Below, piece after piece: positions 34,173-42,900 of a stretch of DNA of 63,034 bases (position 1 is the first letter of the stretch; every line of letters begins with the position of its first letter). The stretch is from Actinomadura montaniterrae. Lineage in GTDB: Bacteria > Actinomycetota > Actinomycetes > Streptosporangiales > Streptosporangiaceae. The stretch spans positions 1 through 63,034 of the forward strand of contig NZ_WBMR01000033.1 in NCBI RefSeq assembly GCF_008923365.1, given 5' to 3'. Under the pieces are notes generated by a model. It saw nothing but the letters and a program-made list of their open reading frames with translations. It was not told the origin of the DNA and ran no database searches. The position numbers and the translations under genes were made by a program.

Positions 34173-34471
34173 GCCGCGAACTGATCGTCCTCACCTCCGA
34201 GAAACCGACCTTGGATCTCCAAGTCCTGGCCTCCTCACCCCTCCACGTAACGGGGAATTACGTCTTCGACGCCGAAGACCGCCTCCTCCTACGCGTCCAA
34301 GAGCCCGTCCTGATATCCGTTCCAGGCGAAACCGAGCGCCTCCTCGGAATCGAGTCCGCCACCCCCATCTGGTGGACGGAGATCCATATCGCGACGGCTT
34401 CTCCCGAGGCCGATCACCTGGCTCAACGTTGCGCCGAGACCCTCGACGGCACGATCTGGACGGCTCGATGA
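34169..34471 (+). CDS. small hypothetical protein in T7SS operon
   Basis: 100-aa soluble protein of no family I recognise, rich in acidic residues and with several tryptophans near the end (PIWWTEIHIAT, GTIWTAR). It overlaps both neighbours by four bases (ATGA), which is strong evidence that it is translated and coupled with the MinD-like ATPase and the following protein. Codon use is a little less G+C-biased than in the flanks. It may be a chaperone-like or adaptor component. Confidence 0.75.
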   Translation: MSRELIVLTSEKPTLDLQVLASSPLHVTGNYVFDAEDRLLLRVQEPVLISVPGETERLLGIESATPIWWTEIHIATASPEADHLAQRCAETLDGTIWTAR

Positions 34472-35415
34472 CGGAAACCGCAGGCGGCGCCGACGTCCTC
34501 ACCGCCCAGGCCATGATCATGCTGGCCGACCGCCCTGTCGTCGCCCTTTCCCCGGCCATCTCCGAGGCCCTCTTCGAATGCGAGCGGACGAACCGGACCT
34601 TCCAACTGGTCACGTCCGCCACCAGCCGATTGACCCTTCCTCTCCGAGCGTCCAAAGCCCAGTGGCTCGTCCACGACGACGGCTACTACGAGGGGCTTAC
34701 CGGCCGCCCGATGCACTGGAACGGCACCGCCTTCGTTCCGCTCCCGGACGCCCGCGACTACGCCCCTACCTACACGACTCCCCCGACCGCGCCCATCGGA
34801 AGCCAGCTCGTCCTGACGTTCCAAGCCCGTCACGCCCCCACGGCCGTCCTCGGCTTGCACACCGAGAAGCTGATGCGTCTCCTGACCGGCGAACCGCCAA
34901 AGGGCTGGGGCCTGACCGAACCCCTGCAACATCCCTGGGACCCCGAAGAACTGACGGCCCACACAGCGACCACTTCTTCGTCCCGCATCATCGCCATTGG
35001 AGCAAGCAGCCGCCCGGCGATATCGACCTCGGACTTCTCGCCCCTCGTCCCCCCGGCTTCCGGCACCGCCGAGATGACGACGCTCACCATCGGCTACACG
35101 GACGACGAAGACCCCCCGATCCCCCAGCTACCGTCCTTCATCGACCTCTTGTCAGCGGACCACCCCCTGACCGCGTTGCTGGCCCAACTGATTCCCGGCC
35201 GCCACGACCTCACCACCGAACCACGCTGGATGGGCTCCTCGGCCCCCATCGGCCTCGCCTCCGCCGGCGCCTACACCGGCCCGCCGGGCTTCTCCCGCAA
35301 ACGCCTAGGCCCTCCGGACGCCCCCCTCACCTGGTTCCACCTGGGCAACGGCTACTCCCCCGAATACTGGCAACGCCACCAAGACCTCCTAACCCACCTC
35401 CGCCGCACCCCCTGA
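34468..35415 (+). CDS. hypothetical protein in T7SS operon (possibly DUF6177-like)
   Basis: 315-aa soluble protein without signal peptide or membrane helix. Distinct segments: MIMLADRPVVALSPAISEAL, LTLPLRASKAQWLVHDDGYYEGLTG, WNGTAFVP, VLGLHTEKLMRLLTGEPPKGWGLTEPLQHPWDPEELTAH, and a C-terminal TWFHLGNGYSPEYWQRHQDLL. From memory it could be of the DUF6177 type found near actinobacterial T7SS genes, but I am not certain. It overlaps the preceding ORF by four bases. It ends 700 bases before the WXG100 gene 3' end on the other strand. Confidence 0.72.
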   Translation: MTETAGGADVLTAQAMIMLADRPVVALSPAISEALFECERTNRTFQLVTSATSRLTLPLRASKAQWLVHDDGYYEGLTGRPMHWNGTAFVPLPDARDYAPTYTTPPTAPIGSQLVLTFQARHAPTAVLGLHTEKLMRLLTGEPPKGWGLTEPLQHPWDPEELTAHTATTSSSRIIAIGASSRPAISTSDFSPLVPPASGTAEMTTLTIGYTDDEDPPIPQLPSFIDLLSADHPLTALLAQLIPGRHDLTTEPRWMGSSAPIGLASAGAYTGPPGFSRKRLGPPDAPLTWFHLGNGYSPEYWQRHQDLLTHLRRTP

Positions 35416-36088
35416 GCCCTTCATGTCCGTGCCCGCACACCCGGTTCCGACGCCGCCGCAGCGCCCAGCATCACAACGATGGCCTGGCCGCCGACCCGTC
35501 CTTCGAGCCTGAAGTCAATCCCCCGTCTCACTCAGCGCCCGCCGCCGAGCCGCGGCTGGCCGCCTCGGCGAAACGCTTCCGTCCTCGAATTCGCCCCGCA
35601 GGTCCCGCGACGCCGGGCTACCCGTCATCAGGGACGACCGTGACGGCGGCTTAGGCCACAGCCGCCATCGTTGAGCGGCGGGAGTACCGCGCTCCACCAG
35701 GACTGGCCGGGTGGCTCGGCCTCGACAGCCTTTCTGCCCGATGCCAGGCGGGCTTGAAGGCGATGAGGTGATTTCGGGGTCGTGGTCCATCCTGCAGCGC
35801 GACGTCCCCGTGGCCGACCGCGCCGACCAGCGTCTTCAGGGCCGTCAGAGTGTGCCGCGAATGGGGAGAGGTCACCTCCAATCGCCGATGCGACCGTAGG
35901 AGCTGCCGACGATGGGCCTCGACCGGCGCCGCCCCGATGGAGCCGCCGCCGGGCTTGGGAGCGACGGTCGCGGCCGAGCCCGTGATGTGCGTCGCGAGGC
36001 CGTTGCGACCACCTGGGGACGGCGTGACCGGGGGTGTGGTGACCCGGTGCAAGTGTTGTGTGAGGGCGGGCGGAGGGGCTTGGGGAGG
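35416..36088. other. gene-free stretch within the T7SS locus
   Basis: About 670 bases between the operon end and the esx hairpin. Base use is not that of a coherent gene in any frame; the longest minus-strand frame mostly shadows the WXG100 gene and has no recognisable domain. It may be a degenerate gene or a regulatory/transcription-separating region. I see no insertion-sequence ends or RNA gene here. Confidence 0.45.
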
Positions 36089-36112
36089 CATGGGCAACGG
36101 TGCTTGCCCGTG
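36089..36112 (-). terminator. hairpin after the esx operon
   Basis: GGGCAA (36092-36097), a 6-base loop and TTGCCC (36104-36109), extended by two more pairs and a G-U wobble. It lies five bases after the stop of the second WXG100 gene. There is no U-run, so it may be a Rho-assisted terminator or mRNA-end stabiliser. Confidence 0.5.
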
Positions 36113-36117
36113 TGGGG

Positions 36118-36414
36118 TCAGGAGCTCCACATGGCGGTGTTCTGGCGTTCGGCGCCGAGGTGGATGTCGTGGGATTCGCCGATGACCTTGCTCATGCCGG
36201 AGACGGCGGTGGCCATGCGCTGGGCGGCGAGTTTCCATTCGCGGGACTTCTGTTCGTAGGCGTTGCGGGCGTCGCCGTCCCATTCGGCCAGGTGGGCGCG
36301 GACCTGGCTGTCGAGGGTGTCCAGGACGGCCTGGTAGCTCTTGAGGGCGCTGGTGAAGTTGGCCTGGGCGTTCTGCATGCCGCCGAAGTTGACGTAGGTG
36401 TAGTCGGTGCTCAC
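36118..36414 (-). CDS. WXG100 family type VII secretion target (second)
   Basis: 98-aa helical-hairpin protein of the ESAT-6/WXG100 superfamily. The turn motif W45-D46-G47 follows the first helix. No YxxxD/E export signal is seen at the C-terminus (ends ERQNTAMWSS), so the partner probably provides it. GTG start; AGGA precedes. Its gene follows the other WXG100 gene by 42 bases, as in typical esxB-esxA pairs, so the two proteins likely form a heterodimer exported by the EccBCD machinery here. Confidence 0.92.
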   Translation of the reverse strand: MSTDYTYVNFGGMQNAQANFTSALKSYQAVLDTLDSQVRAHLAEWDGDARNAYEQKSREWKLAAQRMATAVSGMSKVIGESHDIHLGAERQNTAMWSS

Positions 36415-36456
36415 CGGAGGTCCTCTCCTTGGGGGGTGCGGGCGGGTCGGGGGTCT

Positions 36457-36771
36457 TCAGCCGTTGACCAGGCCTTTGAGGGTGTTGACGCGGGCGGTCT
36501 TGTTCTGTTCGGCGGTCTGGTACTTGGCCTTGGTGTGGACGAGTTTGTCGTGGATGAGGTCCAGGTCTTTGAGGACCTTGGCGAACTCGGTCTCGAACAG
36601 GTTGTAGACCTGGGTGAACGCGGTCGAGGACTCGCCCTTCCAGGCGGCCTGCAGTTCGGCGTGGTGGGTGTTGAGCTGGTTCTTGATCTGGCCGATCTGG
36701 CCGTGGGCGTCCTGGACGTTGCCGGCCGCCTGCTGCATGTGCTGGCGGTTCACCGATGACCGGTTGCTCAT
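36457..36771 (-). CDS. WXG100 family type VII secretion target (first)
   Basis: 104-aa WXG100 protein. W44-K45-G46 marks the inter-helix turn. A canonical T7SS signal Y84xxxE88 (KYQTAEQ) is present in the C-terminal helix, so this is the export-signal-bearing partner, analogous to EsxB/CFP-10. ATG 36771 follows AAGGAG at about eight bases, and an upstream in-frame ATG (36843) is rejected. The gene lies 233 bases after eccB on the same strand, so it may have its own promoter. Confidence 0.93.
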   Translation of the reverse strand: MSNRSSVNRQHMQQAAGNVQDAHGQIGQIKNQLNTHHAELQAAWKGESSTAFTQVYNLFETEFAKVLKDLDLIHDKLVHTKAKYQTAEQNKTARVNTLKGLVNG

Positions 36772-36930
36772 CGCCGTTCTCCTTCGCCTCGGTGCTACGG
36801 GCGTCACGGGGCGGTGCTCGCGTGTACCGGTGGAAATCCCCATCTGTCCGATACGGCTACACGCCCCGTGACAACGAGCAAGATGAAGCGTAGAGACCGG
36901 TGATTCCGCCTGTCCATCAGGTATGTCACC

Positions 36931-36939
36931 TGTGGATAA
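36931..36939 (-). promoter_or_regulatory. DnaA-box-like 9-mer TTATCCACA
   Basis: TGTGGATAA on the plus strand is the exact complement of TTATCCACA, in the gap between eccB and the esx genes. A second perfect copy is at 52498-52506. This AT-rich 9-mer should be rare in this composition. It may be coincidental. The rest of the 36772-37004 gap is AT-richer than the flanks and likely holds the esx promoter. Confidence 0.35.
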
Positions 36940-37004
36940 CTATGGTCGGCGGGACGCGTGGGGCTGATCAGGCAAAGGGGTCAAGAGTCTGATCGGTTCC
37001 ATCG

Positions 37005-38366
37005 TTATTTGGCCGGAACCGGCCGTACTGCGGCCGACGATGTAAGGGTTGGCCCCTCTTTGAACAGTTGCAGTAGGTTCGCCGGAATTGGGATTGCTTC
37101 CTTCGTGCCGTAGCCGAGTTTCGCGATGTCGTCGGCCGTGGGGATCGGGTAGCGCAGGCCTTGGTCGGTGAGGAGGGAGAACGTCTGCAGTGGCTGGCCG
37201 GGGCCGGAGAGGGTGCCCGCGAACGTCCCGCCGCCGGGGAGGACGACCTGGTCGATGCCGGAGGCGGTCTGCCCGGATGGTGCGGGGATGCTGCCGCCGA
37301 TGGTGAAGCGGGCGTCCGTGGAGAGCTTGGACGCCTTCCGGTAGACGGTGCACAGGGGCTGCTGCGGGTCGTACGCAACGATGTGGGGCGGCGTGTCCGG
37401 CAAGGCGTGGTCGTACAGGTTGGTCTGGGACGGCTTGGACGCGGCCTCTGCGGGCGTGATGTCGCGCGGCGGGCCCGCCGCCAGGGAGTCGAGCAGCAGC
37501 CGTGCCTGTGTGGCGGAGATGCTCGCGAGCCCGTCGGGCAGTTGGACGTACCACCGTTCGGGGGTGCCCGCTATGGCGGCGACGTGGAAGATCTGGCCGG
37601 CAGGCGCCGAGGTGTTGCCGGGGCCGGGGAACTCGTGTCCCTGCTGGGGGATGGAAGGGGCCGCATAGTCGGGCCCCTGCGGCAGGCCGTTCAGCCAGCG
37701 TTCGTCCACAGGGACGGGCTGCTCGGCGCTGAGGCCGCGGGCCGCCTTCGGGCTGATCCGCATCCGGCTGTTGCGCCAGATGAGCCAGTCCTGGGTGCCG
37801 CCCTTGACGACGACGCCCTGAGCATCGGTGAGGGGACGCCCTCCAATGTCGGGTCCGCCCACCAGGGACACTGTGGAGCGCCCCAAGGGCACTGGAGTGC
37901 GGGCGCATAGGGACCACGCGGTGTGGCTTGGTTTGCCCGGTGCGGGCAGGGATTCCGGTGCGCCCTGGATACCGGTGAGCGGGTCACGGGGGTACTTCGC
38001 CAGGGACTTGGACGAGACCGTCTTCCGCTGGATGTCGGACGTCGGCGTGGCCAGGCGGGCGGACGCGTAGTTGAGGAACGGGACGAGCTTGCGGTCCTGC
38101 CGGCTGTAGGCGTAGGTGGCGCCCGTCTCCTTCTCGATGATGAGGACGCCGGGGCGTTCGAGGTTGCGGGCGCCGCCCTTGAAGATGAGGCCGGTGATGC
38201 CGAAGCCTGCCGCGACCAGGACGGCCACCATGACGCCGCAGAGGGTCCCGACGCCGGTGCGGCGCAGCGGGGACTCGGCGGCGCTGGGGCGGCCCTGGAG
38301 GAGTGCGAGGGCCACGCGTTGGGTCATCAGGCGGTGCGCCTGGTAGAGGTCCTTGCGGGTCTGCAT
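37005..38366 (-). CDS. eccB: EccB, type VII secretion core membrane protein
   Basis: 453-aa EccB. An N-terminal cytoplasmic stretch (MQTRKDLYQAHRLMTQRVALALLQG), one transmembrane helix at about residues 40-62 (GTLCGVMVAVLVAAGFGITGLIF) and a large extracytoplasmic repeat domain (LVPFLNYASARL, PVDERWLNGLPQG, AKLGYG near the end) match the family. EccB forms part of the EccBCD core complex at the cytoplasmic membrane. It is translationally coupled to eccD: the ATG and the eccD stop share an A. Cys pair near residues 152 and 343 may be the conserved disulfide. Confidence 0.93.
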   Translation of the reverse strand: MQTRKDLYQAHRLMTQRVALALLQGRPSAAESPLRRTGVGTLCGVMVAVLVAAGFGITGLIFKGGARNLERPGVLIIEKETGATYAYSRQDRKLVPFLNYASARLATPTSDIQRKTVSSKSLAKYPRDPLTGIQGAPESLPAPGKPSHTAWSLCARTPVPLGRSTVSLVGGPDIGGRPLTDAQGVVVKGGTQDWLIWRNSRMRISPKAARGLSAEQPVPVDERWLNGLPQGPDYAAPSIPQQGHEFPGPGNTSAPAGQIFHVAAIAGTPERWYVQLPDGLASISATQARLLLDSLAAGPPRDITPAEAASKPSQTNLYDHALPDTPPHIVAYDPQQPLCTVYRKASKLSTDARFTIGGSIPAPSGQTASGIDQVVLPGGGTFAGTLSGPGQPLQTFSLLTDQGLRYPIPTADDIAKLGYGTKEAIPIPANLLQLFKEGPTLTSSAAVRPVPAK

Positions 38367-39757
38367 CAGCCGGCCAGCCCGCGCAGCCAGGAGTACAGGT
38401 CGAGCAGCCCCAACGCGAGTGGCAGCAGGCTGATGATGAGCAGGATGTCGACGATGTCACCCGCGCGCCCCCAGAAGGGCGACGGCTTGCGGACGGGGAG
38501 CCTGAGGGCCATGGCCGTCATGACGGCAACGGCGAGTAGGGCGGGGAGGACGACGGTCACCAGGGTCACGGCGGGGGTGGCGGTAACGGCCTGGTGCAGG
38601 GCGAGGATGGCGAGCCCAGCGAAGCCTGAGAGCAGCATCCAGAGGCGTTGCGAACGGCCGTGGAAGACACGCGCGCGCAGGAGGAGCACCAAGGAGAGGC
38701 AGAGGCTCATCGTCACGGGCAGCCATCCGTGCGTGGTCAGTAGGGAGAGCTGTGCGCCGAGCCCCGCCAGCCCTACGGCGGACACCAGCCCGGTGGCGAA
38801 CCTGTCGGCTTCGCGCGTGCGGCGCAGGAGGGTCGGCCCGTCGAAGGTCTGGGCGCTGCGGAGTTCTTCGGCGTTCTCCGGGACGGGCGGCAGGGGCAGT
38901 CGTGCGAGGCGGAACGCCAAGGAGGGGATGAGGGCTGTGACGGCGAGGCACAGGGAGGCGTCGAGGGCGGCCATCCCGTACGGGGACAGCCCGAGGCCTT
39001 GGACGAGCGCGGCGGACACCAGTCCGAGCAGTGCGACGAACGCGATGCCCAGGAACGTCGGCAGGCCGTCATGGATGGCGAATGCGGAGACGACGGCGGC
39101 GAGGGTGACCGCCGCGAAGGCGGCCGCGAGATGGGGCGTCCCGAGGTGCAGGAGCGCCACGGGCCTGGCCGGTGCCAGGAGGCCGCCCAGGAACGCGTAC
39201 GGGAGCGCGCTATAGCCGAGTACGGCTCCGGCCCCGGAGTCGCCCAGCGCGCGCGACAGGACGATCCCCGCCAGCAGGAGCACGGCGGCGGTACCGGCGG
39301 AGGCGGCTGCCAGCAGCCCCCAGGGAGGCCCCGCTAGGGCCACTCCCACGGCGCCGAGGCCGAGGGTGGCCGCACCCGCGAGGAGGCCGAAGCGCCGGGT
39401 GGTCTCGGGGCGCCAGCGGTCGGCGTGCTCGTTGACTCCGGTGGCGACGACGTCGGCCACGTCGTCGAACGCGACTTCGGGGAACTGCGACAGTTCAGGC
39501 CGGAAGTAGAGGATCTCCCCGTCTCGGACGCCGAGGGCGGACAGCGAGCGGGACTCGTCGAGGGGCGCCTCGTCCAGCCGCTGCAGCACCCAGCCGGAGT
39601 GCGCGAGCCCGGCGTCCGCCAAATTGTGCCCCGCGACCTGCAGCAACGTCGGAAGCATGTGGGAAAGGGGAATGTCTCCGGGCAGCGAGAGGTCCAGCCT
39701 GCGGTGCGGGGCGACGACGACCACGCGGCACAGGTCGGCGCCCGTCGAGGTATTCAC
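38366..39757 (-). CDS. eccD: EccD, type VII secretion integral membrane channel protein
   Basis: 463-aa EccD. An N-terminal ubiquitin-like domain of about 90 residues (LCRVVVVAPHRRLDLSLPGDIPLSHMLPTLL ... LDEAPLDESRSLSALGVRDGEILYFRP) is followed by about eleven membrane helices ending LDLYSWLRGLAG. The long antisense-extended ORF to 41437 is rejected because it shadows eccC; the GTG at 39757 has GGAGGT four bases ahead. EccD builds the membrane pore with EccB and EccC. It heads an eccD-eccB unit that may extend into the esx genes, and it diverges from eccC over a 159-base gap. Confidence 0.93.
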   Translation of the reverse strand: MNTSTGADLCRVVVVAPHRRLDLSLPGDIPLSHMLPTLLQVAGHNLADAGLAHSGWVLQRLDEAPLDESRSLSALGVRDGEILYFRPELSQFPEVAFDDVADVVATGVNEHADRWRPETTRRFGLLAGAATLGLGAVGVALAGPPWGLLAAASAGTAAVLLLAGIVLSRALGDSGAGAVLGYSALPYAFLGGLLAPARPVALLHLGTPHLAAAFAAVTLAAVVSAFAIHDGLPTFLGIAFVALLGLVSAALVQGLGLSPYGMAALDASLCLAVTALIPSLAFRLARLPLPPVPENAEELRSAQTFDGPTLLRRTREADRFATGLVSAVGLAGLGAQLSLLTTHGWLPVTMSLCLSLVLLLRARVFHGRSQRLWMLLSGFAGLAILALHQAVTATPAVTLVTVVLPALLAVAVMTAMALRLPVRKPSPFWGRAGDIVDILLIISLLPLALGLLDLYSWLRGLAG

Positions 39758-39916
39758 GCGACCTCCGATCGTAGCGATGACCGCACATTCACTATCAGCC
39801 GCGACCGTTTTCCGCCACCCGGAGAATGGCTTTACATCGGGCGGCGGCGCGCGGCCGGGATCACTAGGATGACCGGAAATTGACTCCGGGTCATGGCGAC
39901 GCGAAGGGACACGGCC

Positions 39917-42900
39917 GTGGGAATCGTGGTGGTGCGGCGGCCGGAAAGGCGGCCGCCTCCGCGGCTGCCCGAGGGCGAGATCGTGCTGGAGCCGCCCCCG
40001 GAGATCCCCGAGACGATCAGCCAGGGGTTCGCGAACGCGCTGATGTACCTGCCCATGGCGGCCAGCGGCGCCGCCATGGGGTTGATGTTCATGGGCGGTG
40101 CGGGCGGCGCCGGGGGCGGCAACCCGATCATGTGGGTGGCGTCCGGTCTGTTCGTCCTGTCGATGATCGGCATGGGCTTCGGGCACATGGGCCAGGGCGC
40201 GGGCGAGCGGAAGCAGCGGCTGAACGGAGCACGCCGCGACTACTACCGGTACCTGGACCAGATGCGCGCGCGCGTGCGGAAGGCCGCGACGCAGCAGCGG
40301 GAGGCTCTGGAGTGGAGCGGCCCCAGTCCGCGGACACTGTGGTCGCTGGCGATGAGCCACCGGCTGTGGGAGCGGCGGCCTTCGGACGAGGACTTCGGCC
40401 AGGTACGGATCGGCCGGGGCCGGCAGAGGCTCGCGCTGGAGCTCGTCACCCCGGAGACCAAGCCGATCGAGGACCTGGAGCCGATGTGCGCCGGCGCGCT
40501 GCGGCGGTTCGTGCGCGCCCATGCGACGGTCCCCGACCTGCCCGTGGCGGTCTCGTTGCCGGCGTTCGCGCGGATCACGGTGACGGGGGACCCGATCGCG
40601 GCGCGGGCCATGGCGCGGGCGCTGGTCGCGCAACTGGTCACCTTCCATACGCCGGACGATGTGCGCCTCACCGTCTGCGCATCGCCGGACCGTATGCGGC
40701 AGTGGCAGTGGGCCAAGTGGCTGCCGCACTGCCTGCACCCCACTGAGCACGACGCTGCGGGACCGGTACGCCTCACGGGGCACTCGTTGGCGGACCTGGA
40801 GGCTCTCCTCGAGGACGACCTGAAGGACCGTCCTCGCTTCTCTCCTGGGGTCGACTCCCAGGACCTTCCGTTCCACGTGGTGGTGGTGGACGACGGCATC
40901 GTCCCGGCCGACTCGCAGATAGGCGCGGACGGCATCAAGGGCGTGTGCGTCATCGACCTCAGCGGTTCCGTTGCGCCGACGTCGGACGCGACCATGCTGC
41001 GCCTGCACGTCACCGATGACGGCATGCGGATGCTGGAGCGCGACCACACCGGCAAGGACGTGTCCAGTCCGCTCGGTAAGGCGGACTGGTTCACGCCCGT
41101 GCAGGCGGAGGGTCTCGCCCTTCGCCTGGCGCCGCTGCGGGCCGGCGCGGCGGACGAGCCTGAGCAGAATGCCCTGGCCGGCAATCTCACGCTGACATCG
41201 TTGCTCGGCCTGAGCGGGCCGTACGCCATCGACCTTCGGTCCACATGGCAGCCGCGAGCGCAGCGCAACCGGCTGCGCGTGCCCATAGGCGTCGACTCCG
41301 ACGGCCGTACGGTGGAGCTCGACATCAAGGAGTCCGCGCAGGGCGGCATGGGTCCGCACGGGTTGCTGATCGGTGCGACGGGTTCGGGCAAGTCCGAGCT
41401 GTTGCGGACGCTCGTCCTGGCCCTGGCGGTCACGCATTCGTCGGAGACGCTCAACTTCGTGCTGGTCGACTTCAAGGGCGGGGCGACGTTCCTGGGGCTG
41501 GAGCGCCTACAGCACGTGTCGGCGGTCATCACGAACCTGGAAGAGGAGCTGCCGCTCGTCGACCGCATGTACGACGCGCTGCAGGGAGAGATGATCCGGC
41601 GGCAGGAGCTGCTGCGCGCTGCAGGCAACTACGCCTCCCTGCGGGACTACGAGCGCGCGCGCGAGCAGGGCGCCCAGCTGGCTCCTCTGCCGACGCTGTT
41701 CGTGGTTCTGGACGAGTTCTCCGAACTGCTGGCCGCCAAGCCGGAGTTCGCGGAGCTCTTCGTGATGATCGGGCGTCTGGGGCGGTCGCTTGGTGTGCAT
41801 CTGCTCCTCGCCTCGCAGCGGCTGGAGGAGGGCAAGCTGCGCGGGCTCGATTCGCATCTGTCGTACCGGATCGGCCTCCGCACGTTCTCCGCCATGGAGT
41901 CGCGGGTGGTCCTGGGCGTGCCGGACGCGTACGAGCTGCCGTCCCAGCCGGGCAACGGGTACCTCAAGGTCGACGTCAGCGACATGGTCCGGTTCAAGGC
42001 GGCGTACGTGTCGGGGCCGGTCGAGGAAGAGGAGCGGACGCGGACGGCCGCTGCCGGTACGGCGACGCCGCGGCAGATCATTCCCTACAGCACGGCCTAC
42101 GTTCCGCCGCAGACTCCGCACCAGCCGGCGCTGGAGCAGCCCGATGCCGGGCAGGAGTCGGGCGAGACCCTCTTCAAGGCCGTCATCGACCAGCTCGCCG
42201 GGCAGGGTCCTGCAGCGCACCGCATCTGGCTGCCGCCACTGGACGTCCCCCCAACGGTCGACCAACTGCTTCCTCCGCTGACGCCTACGCGCGAGCAGGG
42301 GCTCACTGCAGCGGGTTGGGAGGGCCGTGGTCGTCTCGCCGCGGTGGTGGGGATCGTCGACCGGCCTTTCGACCAGCAGCGCGTGCCCTTGTGGGTGGAC
42401 CTGTCGGCGGCGGCCGGGCACGTGGGGATCGCGGGCGCGCCACAAACGGGCAAGTCGACGATGCTGCGTTCGCTCATCACGTCGCTCTCATTGCTGCACA
42501 CACCGGAGGAGGTGCAGTTCTACTGCCTGGACTTCGGTGGCGGCACGCTCGGCGGCCTTTCGGGGCTGCCGCATGTGGGCGGTGTGAGCAACCGGCTCAA
42601 CGCCGACCGCGTCCGCAGGACGGTCGCCGAGGTGTCCACGCTCCTTGAGCGCCGTGAGCGCGACTTCGCCGAGCGGGGCATCGACACCATCGCGACGTAC
42701 CGGCGTCTACGGGCGGCCGGTCAGATCCCCGGTGACGGGTTCGGAGACGTCTTCCTCGTAGTGGACGGGTGGATGACGCTACGCCAGGAGTACGAGCACC
42801 TGGAGGAGGTCATCACCGACATGGCGGCGCGCGGGCTCGGCTTCGGCGTGCACGTGGTGGCGACGGCCGGCAAGTGGTCGGAGTTCCGGATGGGGATCCG

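Noticed and set aside
35651..36283. 210-codon minus-strand protein gene
   Set aside because: Its first third shadows the WXG100 gene in another frame and the remainder has no recognisable family or RBS.
36931..36939. Replication origin
   Set aside because: A single DnaA-box-like site, no box cluster, no dnaA, dnaN or parA/B neighbours.
38366..41437. 1023-codon EccD form starting within eccC
   Set aside because: Residues before 39757 shadow eccC; a GTG with a good RBS and the ubiquitin-like domain start at 39757.
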